From contig JALOMZ010000088.1 of the NCBI GenBank assembly GCA_025455205.1, forward strand, positions 1-7,198: a stretch of DNA of 7,198 nucleotides, given 5' to 3'. A program made the position numbers and the translations under genes. The notes under the pieces were generated by a model. It was not told where the DNA came from, did not search any database, and saw only the letters and a program-made list of their open reading frames with translations. This document shows, piece after piece, positions 1 through 5,347 of the stretch. Position 1 is the stretch's first letter, and each line of letters opens with the position of its first letter. The DNA is from Chitinophagaceae bacterium. GTDB lineage: Bacteria; Bacteroidota; Bacteroidia; Chitinophagales; Chitinophagaceae.

Positions 1-1269
1 CTGAACCCCAAAGTCAAAAGCACCATCACCGTGCCGCTGGACCGTGAAATTCCGCCCATTGAACCGCCCAAAGACAGCAAGTACATCAAACACATCCGCA
101 TCCAGAGCAAACTGCTCACAGAATTCTGGGGCCGCCCCATGTACCTGGGCGCCCATGTGCTGTTGCCCGAAGGATTTGACGAGCACCCGGAGGTAAAATA
201 CCCGCTCGCCATATTTCACGGCCATTTTCCGGATGACTTCAGCGGCTTTCGCACCGAGCCGCCTGACCCCAACCTGAAACCGGATTACAATGCCCGCTTT
301 GGCATCCATGGCTACAACCGCATGGTGCAGGAGGAAGCTTACCAGTTTTATAAACAATGGACCGGGCCCAACTTTCCCCGCGTACTGGCCGTGGAGATAC
401 AGCATCCCACGCCCTTCTATGACGACAGCTATGCCGTGAACAGCGCCAACAATGGCCCTTACGGCGATGCCATTGTGTATGAACTCATTCCGGAGATTGA
501 GAAGCGTTTCCGGGGCATTGGCCAGGGCTGGGCCCGCTTCATGTATGGCGGCAGCACGGGTGGCTGGGAAGTGCTGGCTGCGCAGCTCTTCTATCCTGAT
601 GCCTTCAACGGCTGCTACAGTGCCTGCCCCGATCCGGTGGATTTCAGGGCCTATACCACCGTGAACATCTATGAAGACAAGAACGCTTACTACCAGGAAG
701 GACCGTTCCGCAAAACCCTGCGGCCCGGCCACCGCAACTACCTGGGGCATGTGGATGCCACCCTGCGCGACATGAACCTGCGCGAGCTGGTGCTGGGCAC
801 CAAAGGCCGCAGCGGCGATCAGTGGGATGTATGGGAAAGCGTATTCAGCCCCGTGGGCAAGGATGGCTATCCCATGCGCATCTGGGACCGTTACACCGGC
901 GAGATCGACACGGCCGTGGCACGCTACTGGCGCGAAAACTATGACCTGAGCCATATCCTGCAGCGCGACTGGCCCAAGATGGGCCACAAGTTGCAGGGCA
1001 AGATCAGGATCTATTGCGGCGACATGGACAATTTCTACCTCAACAATGCCGTGTACCTCATCCAGCAAAGGCTGGAGCGCCTTCAGGATCCGCCGGCATA
1101 CGGTTTCGTGGATTATGGGGACCGGGCAGAGCATTGCTGGAATGGCGACCACAACAACCCCAACTACCTCACCCGCCTGCGCTACCACAGCATGTTCATC
1201 GCCAAGTGGGCGGAAGAGGTGAAGACCCGCTCGCCGCGGGGCGCTGACCTGACGAGTTGGCGGTATTGA
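1..1269 (+). CDS. Alpha/beta-hydrolase, putative esterase (5' end missing)
   Basis: The frame is open from base 1 to a TGA at 1267-1269, so the true start lies upstream; a GTG at 31 is in frame but has no sign of being the start. The visible 422 codons show an alpha/beta-hydrolase fold. A strand and oxyanion-type turn (AIFHGHFP, near codon 70-77) is followed by a nucleophile elbow GGSTGG with Ser at codon 185 (bases 553-555). Later come a GDMDN acid candidate (codons 340-344) and a DRAEHCWNGDH segment with the likely catalytic His at codon 378. This order (Ser, Asp, His) fits the PF00756-type putative esterases common in Bacteroidota. Such proteins often carry an export signal, which would lie outside the window. 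The substrate cannot be told; a feruloyl/acetyl-ester or peptidase-like role is possible. The downstream gene is 188 bp away and probably separate. Fold confidence is good, substrate unknown. Confidence 0.75.
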   Translation: MNPKVKSTITVPLDREIPPIEPPKDSKYIKHIRIQSKLLTEFWGRPMYLGAHVLLPEGFDEHPEVKYPLAIFHGHFPDDFSGFRTEPPDPNLKPDYNARFGIHGYNRMVQEEAYQFYKQWTGPNFPRVLAVEIQHPTPFYDDSYAVNSANNGPYGDAIVYELIPEIEKRFRGIGQGWARFMYGGSTGGWEVLAAQLFYPDAFNGCYSACPDPVDFRAYTTVNIYEDKNAYYQEGPFRKTLRPGHRNYLGHVDATLRDMNLRELVLGTKGRSGDQWDVWESVFSPVGKDGYPMRIWDRYTGEIDTAVARYWRENYDLSHILQRDWPKMGHKLQGKIRIYCGDMDNFYLNNAVYLIQQRLERLQDPPAYGFVDYGDRAEHCWNGDHNNPNYLTRLRYHSMFIAKWAEEVKTRSPRGADLTSWRY

Positions 1270-1320
1270 TTATCGACCAAAGCCTCGGGCAACAGCAGCA
1301 CAGTTTGTTCCTGGCCATCC

Positions 1321-1364
1321 GGGCAGTAATGGCATGCATATGTCTATTTCCGGAAATTTTGCCC
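1321..1364. other. Inverted repeats downstream of the hydrolase gene, possible weak terminator
   Basis: GGGCA (1321-1325) can pair with TGCCC (1360-1364). Inside lies a perfect 12-base palindrome, ATTTCCGGAAAT (1346-1357). It starts about 50 bases after the hydrolase stop codon, a reasonable place for transcription to end, but there is no clean T run after the outer stem and the stem is short. The 12-base palindrome could equally be a binding site for a dimeric regulator of the next gene. The dyads are directly visible; either role is a guess. The rest of the 1270-1457 gap shows no convincing promoter. Confidence 0.3.
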
Positions 1365-1457
1365 AGATGCCCCTGTCATAAGCAATCCTTAACATCCTGA
1401 TGGTGTAACATTTGAATATTTCCATGCAATTTGCGGCCCGGACAAAATGCGTGATGT

Positions 1458-2102
1458 ATGATTTATGCTGAGATCAATGCCCAGCTACTGGAGCAGGCTA
1501 TGGACTATAACAGCTACCGAGCGATGATCGATGAGCTGATGGCGGAGGGCAAGACCACCGGCACCAACCAGGGCGAAGACCTGGTGGCCTATGCCAAACT
1601 CAATATTGCCCGCATGAACCGGCTCGACAAGACCTTTGCCCTGCCGCAAAACATGTGGCACCAGGTGCAGCGCATGCCGGGCAACCTGCTCTTTCTCACC
1701 ATTACCGAGGGCTGGTGCGGCGACGCTGCCCAGATTGTGCCGGTCATTGAAAAGATTGTGGCTGCCCGCCCGGGCTGGCAGCACCGCATCATCCTGCGCG
1801 ATGAAAACCTGCCGGTGATGGACCATTTCCTCACCAATGGCAAAAGCCGCTCCATACCCGTCACCATTGTAATGAAGGCCGACAGCTTTGATGTGATCGG
1901 CTGGTGGGGCCCCCGGCCGGAAGGCGCCCAGCAGGTGATAGACGATCTGAAGGCCGCCCAGGCAGAAGCCTCGGTGATGAAAGAAAAACTGCATGGCTGG
2001 TATGGCAGGGACAAGGGTGCCAGCACCGCCGCTGAATTTGTGAATGCCCTTCAGCAGGCCTTTGAGAAACCCGAATCTAAGAGCGCCCACCAGGCCGCCT
2101 AA
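1458..2102 (+). CDS. Thioredoxin-fold protein with WCGDA motif
   Basis: This 214-residue protein has no signal peptide and should be cytosolic. The N-terminal helices (DYNSYRAMIDELMAEGKTTG, residues 16-35, and KLNIARMNRLDKT, 47-59) match the lead-in of the Bacteroidota 'thioredoxin family protein' group (PF14595-like). The core is a hydrophobic strand (LLFLTI, 77-82), then EGWCGDA (84-90) in place of the WCxxC of true thioredoxins, LRDEN (113-117), the cis-proline loop SIP (132-134) and GWWGPRP (148-154). Cys87 is the only cysteine, so a dithiol/disulfide cycle within one chain is impossible; peroxidase-like, monothiol or non-redox function remains open. ATG 1458 is preferred because it keeps the N-terminal segment usual in the family. 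ATG 1500 is the alternative and has a GGAG six bases upstream. The gene ends 57 bases before a strong hairpin and appears monocistronic. The substrate is unknown. Confidence 0.8.
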   Translation: MIYAEINAQLLEQAMDYNSYRAMIDELMAEGKTTGTNQGEDLVAYAKLNIARMNRLDKTFALPQNMWHQVQRMPGNLLFLTITEGWCGDAAQIVPVIEKIVAARPGWQHRIILRDENLPVMDHFLTNGKSRSIPVTIVMKADSFDVIGWWGPRPEGAQQVIDDLKAAQAEASVMKEKLHGWYGRDKGASTAAEFVNALQQAFEKPESKSAHQAA

Positions 2103-2158
2103 AGCGGTGCCTGCCTTCATCAACAGCAACTCATTTTCGAAATTTCGTATCTTTACAG

Positions 2159-2189
2159 AAGCGCCGCAGGATCTGATCCAGCGGCGCTT
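2159..2189. terminator. Strong hairpin between convergent genes, likely bidirectional terminator
   Basis: AAGCGCCGC (2159-2167) pairs perfectly with GCGGCGCTT (2181-2189). Inside, after an A/A mismatch, GGATC and GATCC can extend the stem, leaving only a tiny loop. It lies 57 bases after the thioredoxin-like gene and 23 bases after the stop of the leftward dehydrogenase gene, so it can serve both. The T tracts are modest (TTTGCATTT rightward, TTCTGT leftward), so termination may be imperfect. The symmetry is read directly; the role follows from position. Confidence 0.72.
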
Positions 2190-2211
2190 TGCATTTAATT
2201 CGACCAACCTT

Positions 2212-3138
2212 TCAGGCAAACAGTTTTTCGTACACCACCTGCGCCATTTTCAGGTAGGCTTCGTGGCTGTATCCGGCAATATGGGGCGTGATCAGCACAT
2301 TGCTTTGCCGGCACAGCCAATCCAGTTGTTGCTTTTCTTCGGCTGAAAACGTATCCAGTTTTTCATTTTCCAGCACATCCAGTCCGGCAGCCGACAGCAG
2401 GCCGGTCTCCAGGGCATGGATCAGGTCGGCCTGCTTCACCACCTTGCCACGAGAGGTGTTGAGCAGCACGGGGCGCTGCTGCAGGGCTTCAAAGAAATCG
2501 CGGTTGGCCATATGACGTGTTTCGGCAGTGAGCGGCACATGGAAGCTGATCACATCGGCATAGCGTTGAATCTGCTCCAGCGATGCTTCGTGAATATTGC
2601 CGGCCGCCAAGCCGATACGGTTGGGGTCATAGGCCAGCACGGTCACCTCAAAGGGCTGCAGCAGCCGGGCAAATTGCGAACCCGTGTTGCCATAGCCAAT
2701 GATGCCCACGGTTCGGCCAAAAAGTTCTGTACCGCGGTTGGCATCGCGGATCCACTTGCCCTGCTTCACCTCTTCAAAGCTCGTATGGATCTTGTTGAGC
2801 AGGCTGAGCAGCATACCCAGCGCGTGTTCTGCTACGGCATTGCGGTTGCCTTCGGGACTGCTTACCACCCTGATGCCCCTTTCAGCCGCATAATCCAGGT
2901 CTATCAGTTCCAGCCCGCTGCCCAGGCGGCCAATCCACTGCAGGTGTGGAGCCTGGTCGAGGATGTAGCGGTCAATCTTCAGCCGGGTGGTCACAATCAA
3001 TCCGGTGCAATGGTGCAGCGCCTCGCCCAGCTCCTCGTAGGTGATGGTGGGTCGAAAGTCTACCTGGTGTTGTTCATCCAGCTTGTCGATCAGCCAGGGA
3101 TGGCAGGAAGCGGTGATGAGTACTTTGGGTTTGCTCAT
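2212..3138 (-). CDS. D-isomer-specific 2-hydroxyacid dehydrogenase (NAD-dependent)
   Basis: This 308-residue protein belongs to the D-2-hydroxyacid dehydrogenase family (phosphoglycerate, glycerate, erythronate-4-phosphate and lactate dehydrogenases). The substrate domain is split around a Rossmann domain that carries GYGNTG (148-153), with Asp171 at the end of the second strand, which favours NAD over NADP. The catalytic set is complete: Arg230 in NTSRGKVV, Glu257 in DVLENE and His286 in TPHIAGYS. The substrate loop [10 protein letters not shown] (71-80) is also as expected. It lacks the C-terminal regulatory (ACT) domain of long SerA enzymes and the extra C-terminal domain of E. coli PdxB. 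ATG 3138 lies 15 bases after the rsmA stop codon, so it is probably co-transcribed as the second gene; no Shine-Dalgarno is seen. SerA-like activity is possible, as is the PdxB step, given pdxA just beyond rsmA. The family is secure, the substrate is not. Confidence 0.88.
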   Translation of the reverse strand: MSKPKVLITASCHPWLIDKLDEQHQVDFRPTITYEELGEALHHCTGLIVTTRLKIDRYILDQAPHLQWIGRLGSGLELIDLDYAAERGIRVVSSPEGNRNAVAEHALGMLLSLLNKIHTSFEEVKQGKWIRDANRGTELFGRTVGIIGYGNTGSQFARLLQPFEVTVLAYDPNRIGLAAGNIHEASLEQIQRYADVISFHVPLTAETRHMANRDFFEALQQRPVLLNTSRGKVVKQADLIHALETGLLSAAGLDVLENEKLDTFSAEEKQQLDWLCRQSNVLITPHIAGYSHEAYLKMAQVVYEKLFA

Positions 3139-3153
3139 GGCGGATGCGCTGGT

Positions 3154-3909
3154 TTATTTCATGCGGAACGTAAGGGCAGCAAAATCGGCGATGCTGAGCT
3201 GCTCGGCCCGCTGGTTGAACAGGGGATCCTGCAGTTCGGCCTCCGTGAACAAAGAACGAACCGCATTGCGTAATTGTTTGCGGCGCTGGTTAAAGGCCGC
3301 CTTTACCAGCACCCGAAAATCTTTCTCGCTGCGCATGGGCACCGGTTGCTGCACCGGCAGCATGCGTATCACTCCGCTCATCACCTTGGGCGGCGGGTTG
3401 AAGCAACCCGGCGGTACATCAAACAGGTATTGCACCTCAAAGAAAGCCTGGGTTAGCACGCTGGTTACGCCATATATCTTGCTGCCCGGCTTAGCCGCCA
3501 GGCGCTGGGCCACTTCCTTCTGGAACATGCCGATCACGCATTCCACCTGGTCTTTCCAGTCGAGTACACGAAACACAATCTCCGTGGAAATATTATAGGG
3601 GAAATTCCCGATCAGCGTGAAGGGCCCATCAAATGGCACGGGCGTATCCAGCACACTCTGATGGATGATCCGGCCATCCAGCGCCGGGTAGGTTTTACGC
3701 AGGTAGGCTACTTTTTCATCATCAATTTCTATCACCTTCAGGTCCACCCCAGAAAGTTGCAGCAGGTATTTGGTGATGGCCCCACCGCCCGGTCCCACTT
3801 CCACCAACTGGCGCACCGGCCGCTCCTGCAGCGCCGCCACAATCTTGCGGCACATGTTCTCATCATGCAGGAAATGCTGCCCGAGCGATTTTTTGAGGGT
3901 GTATTGCAT
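3154..3909 (-). CDS. rsmA: 16S rRNA (adenine1518/1519-N6)-dimethyltransferase RsmA (KsgA)
   Basis: RsmA uses S-adenosylmethionine to dimethylate two adjacent adenines in the 3'-terminal hairpin of 16S rRNA late in 30S assembly. The 251-residue protein has the diagnostic start KKSLGQHFL (6-14), SAM motif I VEVGPGGGAIT (37-47), the acidic ribose-binding EIDD (61-64), the catalytic NFPYNIS motif (102-108), FQKEVAQRL (129-137), NPPPKVMSGV (171-180) and AAFNQRRKQLRN (204-215). Length is typical of the family. The frame stays open upstream to 4059, but the family start and the promoter-like box at 3931-3924 both favour the ATG at 3909. Extending it would only translate an intergenic repeat. It heads a probable two-gene operon with the dehydrogenase and diverges from pdxA; in E. 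coli pdxA and ksgA are neighbours in one operon. Identification is firm. Confidence 0.96.
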   Translation of the reverse strand: MQYTLKKSLGQHFLHDENMCRKIVAALQERPVRQLVEVGPGGGAITKYLLQLSGVDLKVIEIDDEKVAYLRKTYPALDGRIIHQSVLDTPVPFDGPFTLIGNFPYNISTEIVFRVLDWKDQVECVIGMFQKEVAQRLAAKPGSKIYGVTSVLTQAFFEVQYLFDVPPGCFNPPPKVMSGVIRMLPVQQPVPMRSEKDFRVLVKAAFNQRRKQLRNAVRSLFTEAELQDPLFNQRAEQLSIADFAALTFRMK

Positions 3910-3923
3910 ACGAAATGAAACAA

Positions 3924-3931
3924 CAAAGGTA
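3924..3931 (-). promoter_or_regulatory. Candidate -7 box (TACCTTTG) for rsmA
   Basis: Read on the minus strand, TACCTTTG is an exact match to the Bacteroidota -7 consensus TAnnTTTG. It would start transcription about ten bases before the rsmA ATG at 3909, giving a very short leader (TTGTTTCATTTCGT lies between box and ATG) without a Shine-Dalgarno. No clear TTTG is found at the expected -33 position. The box is seen directly; its function is inferred from the match and the location. Confidence 0.55.
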
Positions 3932-3947
3932 CCTAACGCATTACGAA

Positions 3948-3964
3948 CTTTGCCGAAGGCAAAG
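3948..3964. repeat. Perfect inverted repeat upstream of rsmA
   Basis: CTTTGCC (3948-3954) and GGCAAAG (3958-3964) form a perfect seven-base dyad around GAA. It sits 16 bases upstream of the rsmA -7 box, overlapping the area where the -33 contact would fall, so it may be an operator. It would not lie in the rsmA transcript if the proposed start is right. Role unproven. Confidence 0.4.
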
Positions 3965-3993
3965 TGAAAAGCAAAAAACTGCTCCAAAATGCA

Positions 3994-4010
3994 GCTTCCT
4001 CCATGGAAGC
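3994..4010. repeat. Inverted repeat in the rsmA-pdxA divergent region
   Basis: GCTTCC (3994-3999) pairs with GGAAGC (4005-4010) around TCCAT. Outer TGCA tetramers (3990-3993 and 4015-4018) could extend it past a four-base bulge. It lies near the middle of the 167-bp divergent region, a plausible site for a regulator or simply a remnant. No function can be assigned. Confidence 0.3.
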
Positions 4011-4025
4011 ATCCTGCACTAAGGA

Positions 4026-4060
4026 CTTCAAACCTCAAACACCGAACCTCAAACTTCAAT
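4026..4060. repeat. Five tandem 7-bp units (CCTCAAA type)
   Basis: Five head-to-tail heptamers read CTTCAAA, CCTCAAA, CACCGAA, CCTCAAA, CTTCAAT; on the other strand the unit is TTTGAGG or TTTGAAG. The second and fourth units are identical and units one and five differ by a single base, so the array is nearly mirror-ordered. It ends four bases before the pdxA -7 box. From memory, similar GAACCTCAAAC-like strings recur between genes in this phylum and yield spurious 'KFEVR' peptides when translated; that recollection needs checking by search. Confidence 0.6.
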
Positions 4061-4064
4061 TCCT

Positions 4065-4072
4065 TATTTTTG
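4065..4072 (+). promoter_or_regulatory. Candidate -7 box (TATTTTTG) for pdxA
   Basis: TATTTTTG matches the Bacteroidota consensus TAnnTTTG exactly and ends only four bases before the pdxA ATG at 4077. Transcription starting the usual few bases downstream would begin at or beside the start codon, giving a nearly leaderless mRNA. There is no recognisable -33 TTTG and no Shine-Dalgarno. The box could be a chance match in a T-rich stretch, with the real promoter further upstream. Confidence 0.45.
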
Positions 4073-4076
4073 ATTT

Positions 4077-5165
4077 ATGAGCGAACAACAAAAACCTATC
4101 ATCGGATTCAGCAGCGGCGACCTCAACGGCATCGGCATTGAGATCATCATCAAAACCCTGGCCGACAGCCGCCTGCTTGATTTTTGCACCCCCGTGGTTT
4201 TTGCCAGCAACAAAACGGTCAACTTCTACCGAAAGGCATTTCCCGACCTGAACTTCCAGTACCAGAGCCTGCGCGACTTCAGCAAGCTCAACCCCAAGAT
4301 GGTGAACATCCTGAACTGCTGGGAAGAGGAAGTGCCCATTACACCTGGCCAGCTCAATGAAACCGGTGGCTCCTACGGGCGCATCAGCCTGGTGGCGGCC
4401 ACGGAGGCGCTCAAGGCGGGGCATATCCACGCCCTGGTAACAGCGCCCATCCACAAGAACAATATCCAGTCGGAAGATTTCAACTATTCCGGACATACCC
4501 CATACCTCAAAGCAGCTTTCGGCGTACCCGAAGTGCTGATGCTGATGGTAGCCGAAAACATGCGGGTGGCGCTGCTTTCAGAGCATGTACCCCTGAAGGA
4601 TGCCGCGCAGTATGTTACGCGGGAGAATATCCTCAAGAAACTGCAGGTGCTGGTGGCCTCCCTGCAAAAGGACTTCGGCATCGACAAGCCCCGGATTGCC
4701 GTGCTGGGCCTGAACCCCCATGCCGGCGATGACGGGCTGATTGGCAAGGAGGAAGAAGAGATCATCAAGCCTGCTATCCGCGATGCCAAACAGCGTGGCA
4801 TCATGGTGTTTGGCCCCTACCCCTCCGATGCCTTCTTTGCGCGCGGGCAGTATGAAAAGTTTGACGCCGTGCTGGCCATGTACCACGACCAGGGCCTGAT
4901 ACCCTTCAAATCACTGGCCTTGGGCGAAGGCGTGAACTATACCGCTGGCCTGCCGGCTGTGCGCACCAGCCCCGACCATGGCACCGCCTTCGATATTGCC
5001 GGCAAGGGTACCGCCGATCATACCAGTTTCCTGGCGGCCGTATTCAAGGCCATCGACATCCTGGTGAGCCGCGGGCAGTTTGCCGACATGCGCAGCAACC
5101 CCATGCGCCGCATGAGCCAGCGCATTGTGGCCAATGCCGTGGATGAAAAGATTGAGGAGGAATAG
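4077..5165 (+). CDS. pdxA: 4-hydroxythreonine-4-phosphate dehydrogenase PdxA
   Basis: PdxA oxidises 4-phosphohydroxy-L-threonine with NAD; the product loses CO2 to give the aminoketone that PdxJ condenses with deoxyxylulose 5-phosphate in vitamin B6 synthesis. The 362-residue cytosolic protein shows the family blocks in order: GFSSGDLNGIGIE (10-22), the substrate loop LVTAPIHK (120-127), GHTPYL (139-144), the metal-ligand region LSEHVPL (His170), GLNPHAGDDG (His215), AMYHDQGLIPFK (His270), and RTSPDHGTAFDIAG (296-309). These three histidines correspond to E. coli His166, His211 and His266. It is longer than the E. coli enzyme, partly through an insert around residues 50-95 (FQYQSLRDF, NCWEEEV, TPGQLNETGG) that I associate with Bacteroidota PdxA. 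ATG 4077 gives the expected N-terminus. It diverges from rsmA and is followed by an intergenic cluster of dyads, so it appears monocistronic. Identification is firm. Confidence 0.96.
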   Translation: MSEQQKPIIGFSSGDLNGIGIEIIIKTLADSRLLDFCTPVVFASNKTVNFYRKAFPDLNFQYQSLRDFSKLNPKMVNILNCWEEEVPITPGQLNETGGSYGRISLVAATEALKAGHIHALVTAPIHKNNIQSEDFNYSGHTPYLKAAFGVPEVLMLMVAENMRVALLSEHVPLKDAAQYVTRENILKKLQVLVASLQKDFGIDKPRIAVLGLNPHAGDDGLIGKEEEEIIKPAIRDAKQRGIMVFGPYPSDAFFARGQYEKFDAVLAMYHDQGLIPFKSLALGEGVNYTAGLPAVRTSPDHGTAFDIAGKGTADHTSFLAAVFKAIDILVSRGQFADMRSNPMRRMSQRIVANAVDEKIEEE

Positions 5166-5194
5166 GAACGGACTTAGGCAATTATTGAATCCTC

Positions 5195-5242
5195 TGCCCG
5201 ATTCATTGCCGCTGATGAATGCTCAATCGCAGACTACGGGCA
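5195..5242. repeat. Nested inverted repeats after pdxA
   Basis: An outer perfect six-base stem, TGCCCG (5195-5200) with CGGGCA (5237-5242), encloses a directly abutting ATTCAT (5201-5206) / ATGAAT (5215-5220) hairpin. The two helices could stack. It begins 30 bases after the pdxA stop and has no T run, so it is an odd terminator; it may instead be 3'-end structure that stabilises the mRNA. The pairing is visible, the role inferred. Confidence 0.35.
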
Positions 5243-5275
5243 TCACTGAATGTTGCCGTCTTCCTATGAATTTCC

Positions 5276-5306
5276 GTAACGGAGTCCGGAGACTCCGCCT
5301 TATTAC
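5276..5306. repeat. REP-like palindrome, CGGAGTC/GACTCCG
   Basis: CGGAGTC (5280-5286) and GACTCCG (5291-5297) form a perfect seven-base stem with loop CGGA. GTAA (5276-5279) and TTAC (5303-5306) can extend it past a CCTTA bulge. A second, overlapping palindrome, TCCGT-A-ACGGA (5273-5283), competes for the same bases. With the next dyad it may end transcription of the two convergent genes, or it may be a dispersed REP-type element. Confidence 0.45.
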
Positions 5307-5345
5307 CCGTTCGTTATGCGCTGCGCTAACACTACGAACAGCGGG
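5306..5345. repeat. Inverted repeat before the end of the LolA-like gene
   Basis: GTTCGT (5309-5314) pairs with ACGAAC (5334-5339), and CCC (5306-5308) with GGG (5343-5345) beyond a three-base bulge. The interior, GTTATGCGCTGCGCTAAC, is itself nearly self-complementary. It ends two bases from the stop codon of the leftward LolA-like gene and so is well placed as its terminator, although the T tract on that strand is poor. Confidence 0.4.
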
Positions 5346-5347
5346 CA

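Noticed and set aside
1411..1433. Possible Bacteroidota promoter (two TTTG boxes at 1411-1414 and 1430-1433) before the thioredoxin-like gene
   Set aside because: The second box lacks the TA of TAnnTTTG and the spacing is shorter than the usual gap between -33 and -7 elements, so it was not annotated.
1485..2219. 244-codon open frame on the minus strand opposite the thioredoxin-like gene
   Set aside because: It crosses the terminator hairpin and overlaps the end of the dehydrogenase gene; the plus-strand frame carries the WCGDA and cis-Pro motifs.
2416..3273. Long open frame on the plus strand opposite the dehydrogenase gene
   Set aside because: It lies antisense to a gene with all family motifs, has no recognisable domain, and is explained by GC-rich codon use on the coding strand.
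3910..4059. N-terminal extension of RsmA by 50 residues, in frame up to an ATG at 4059
   Set aside because: The family start (QYTLKKSLGQHFL) fits ATG 3909, a -7 box lies between the two starts, and the extension merely translates the heptamer repeat into a 'KFEVRCLRFEV' peptide.
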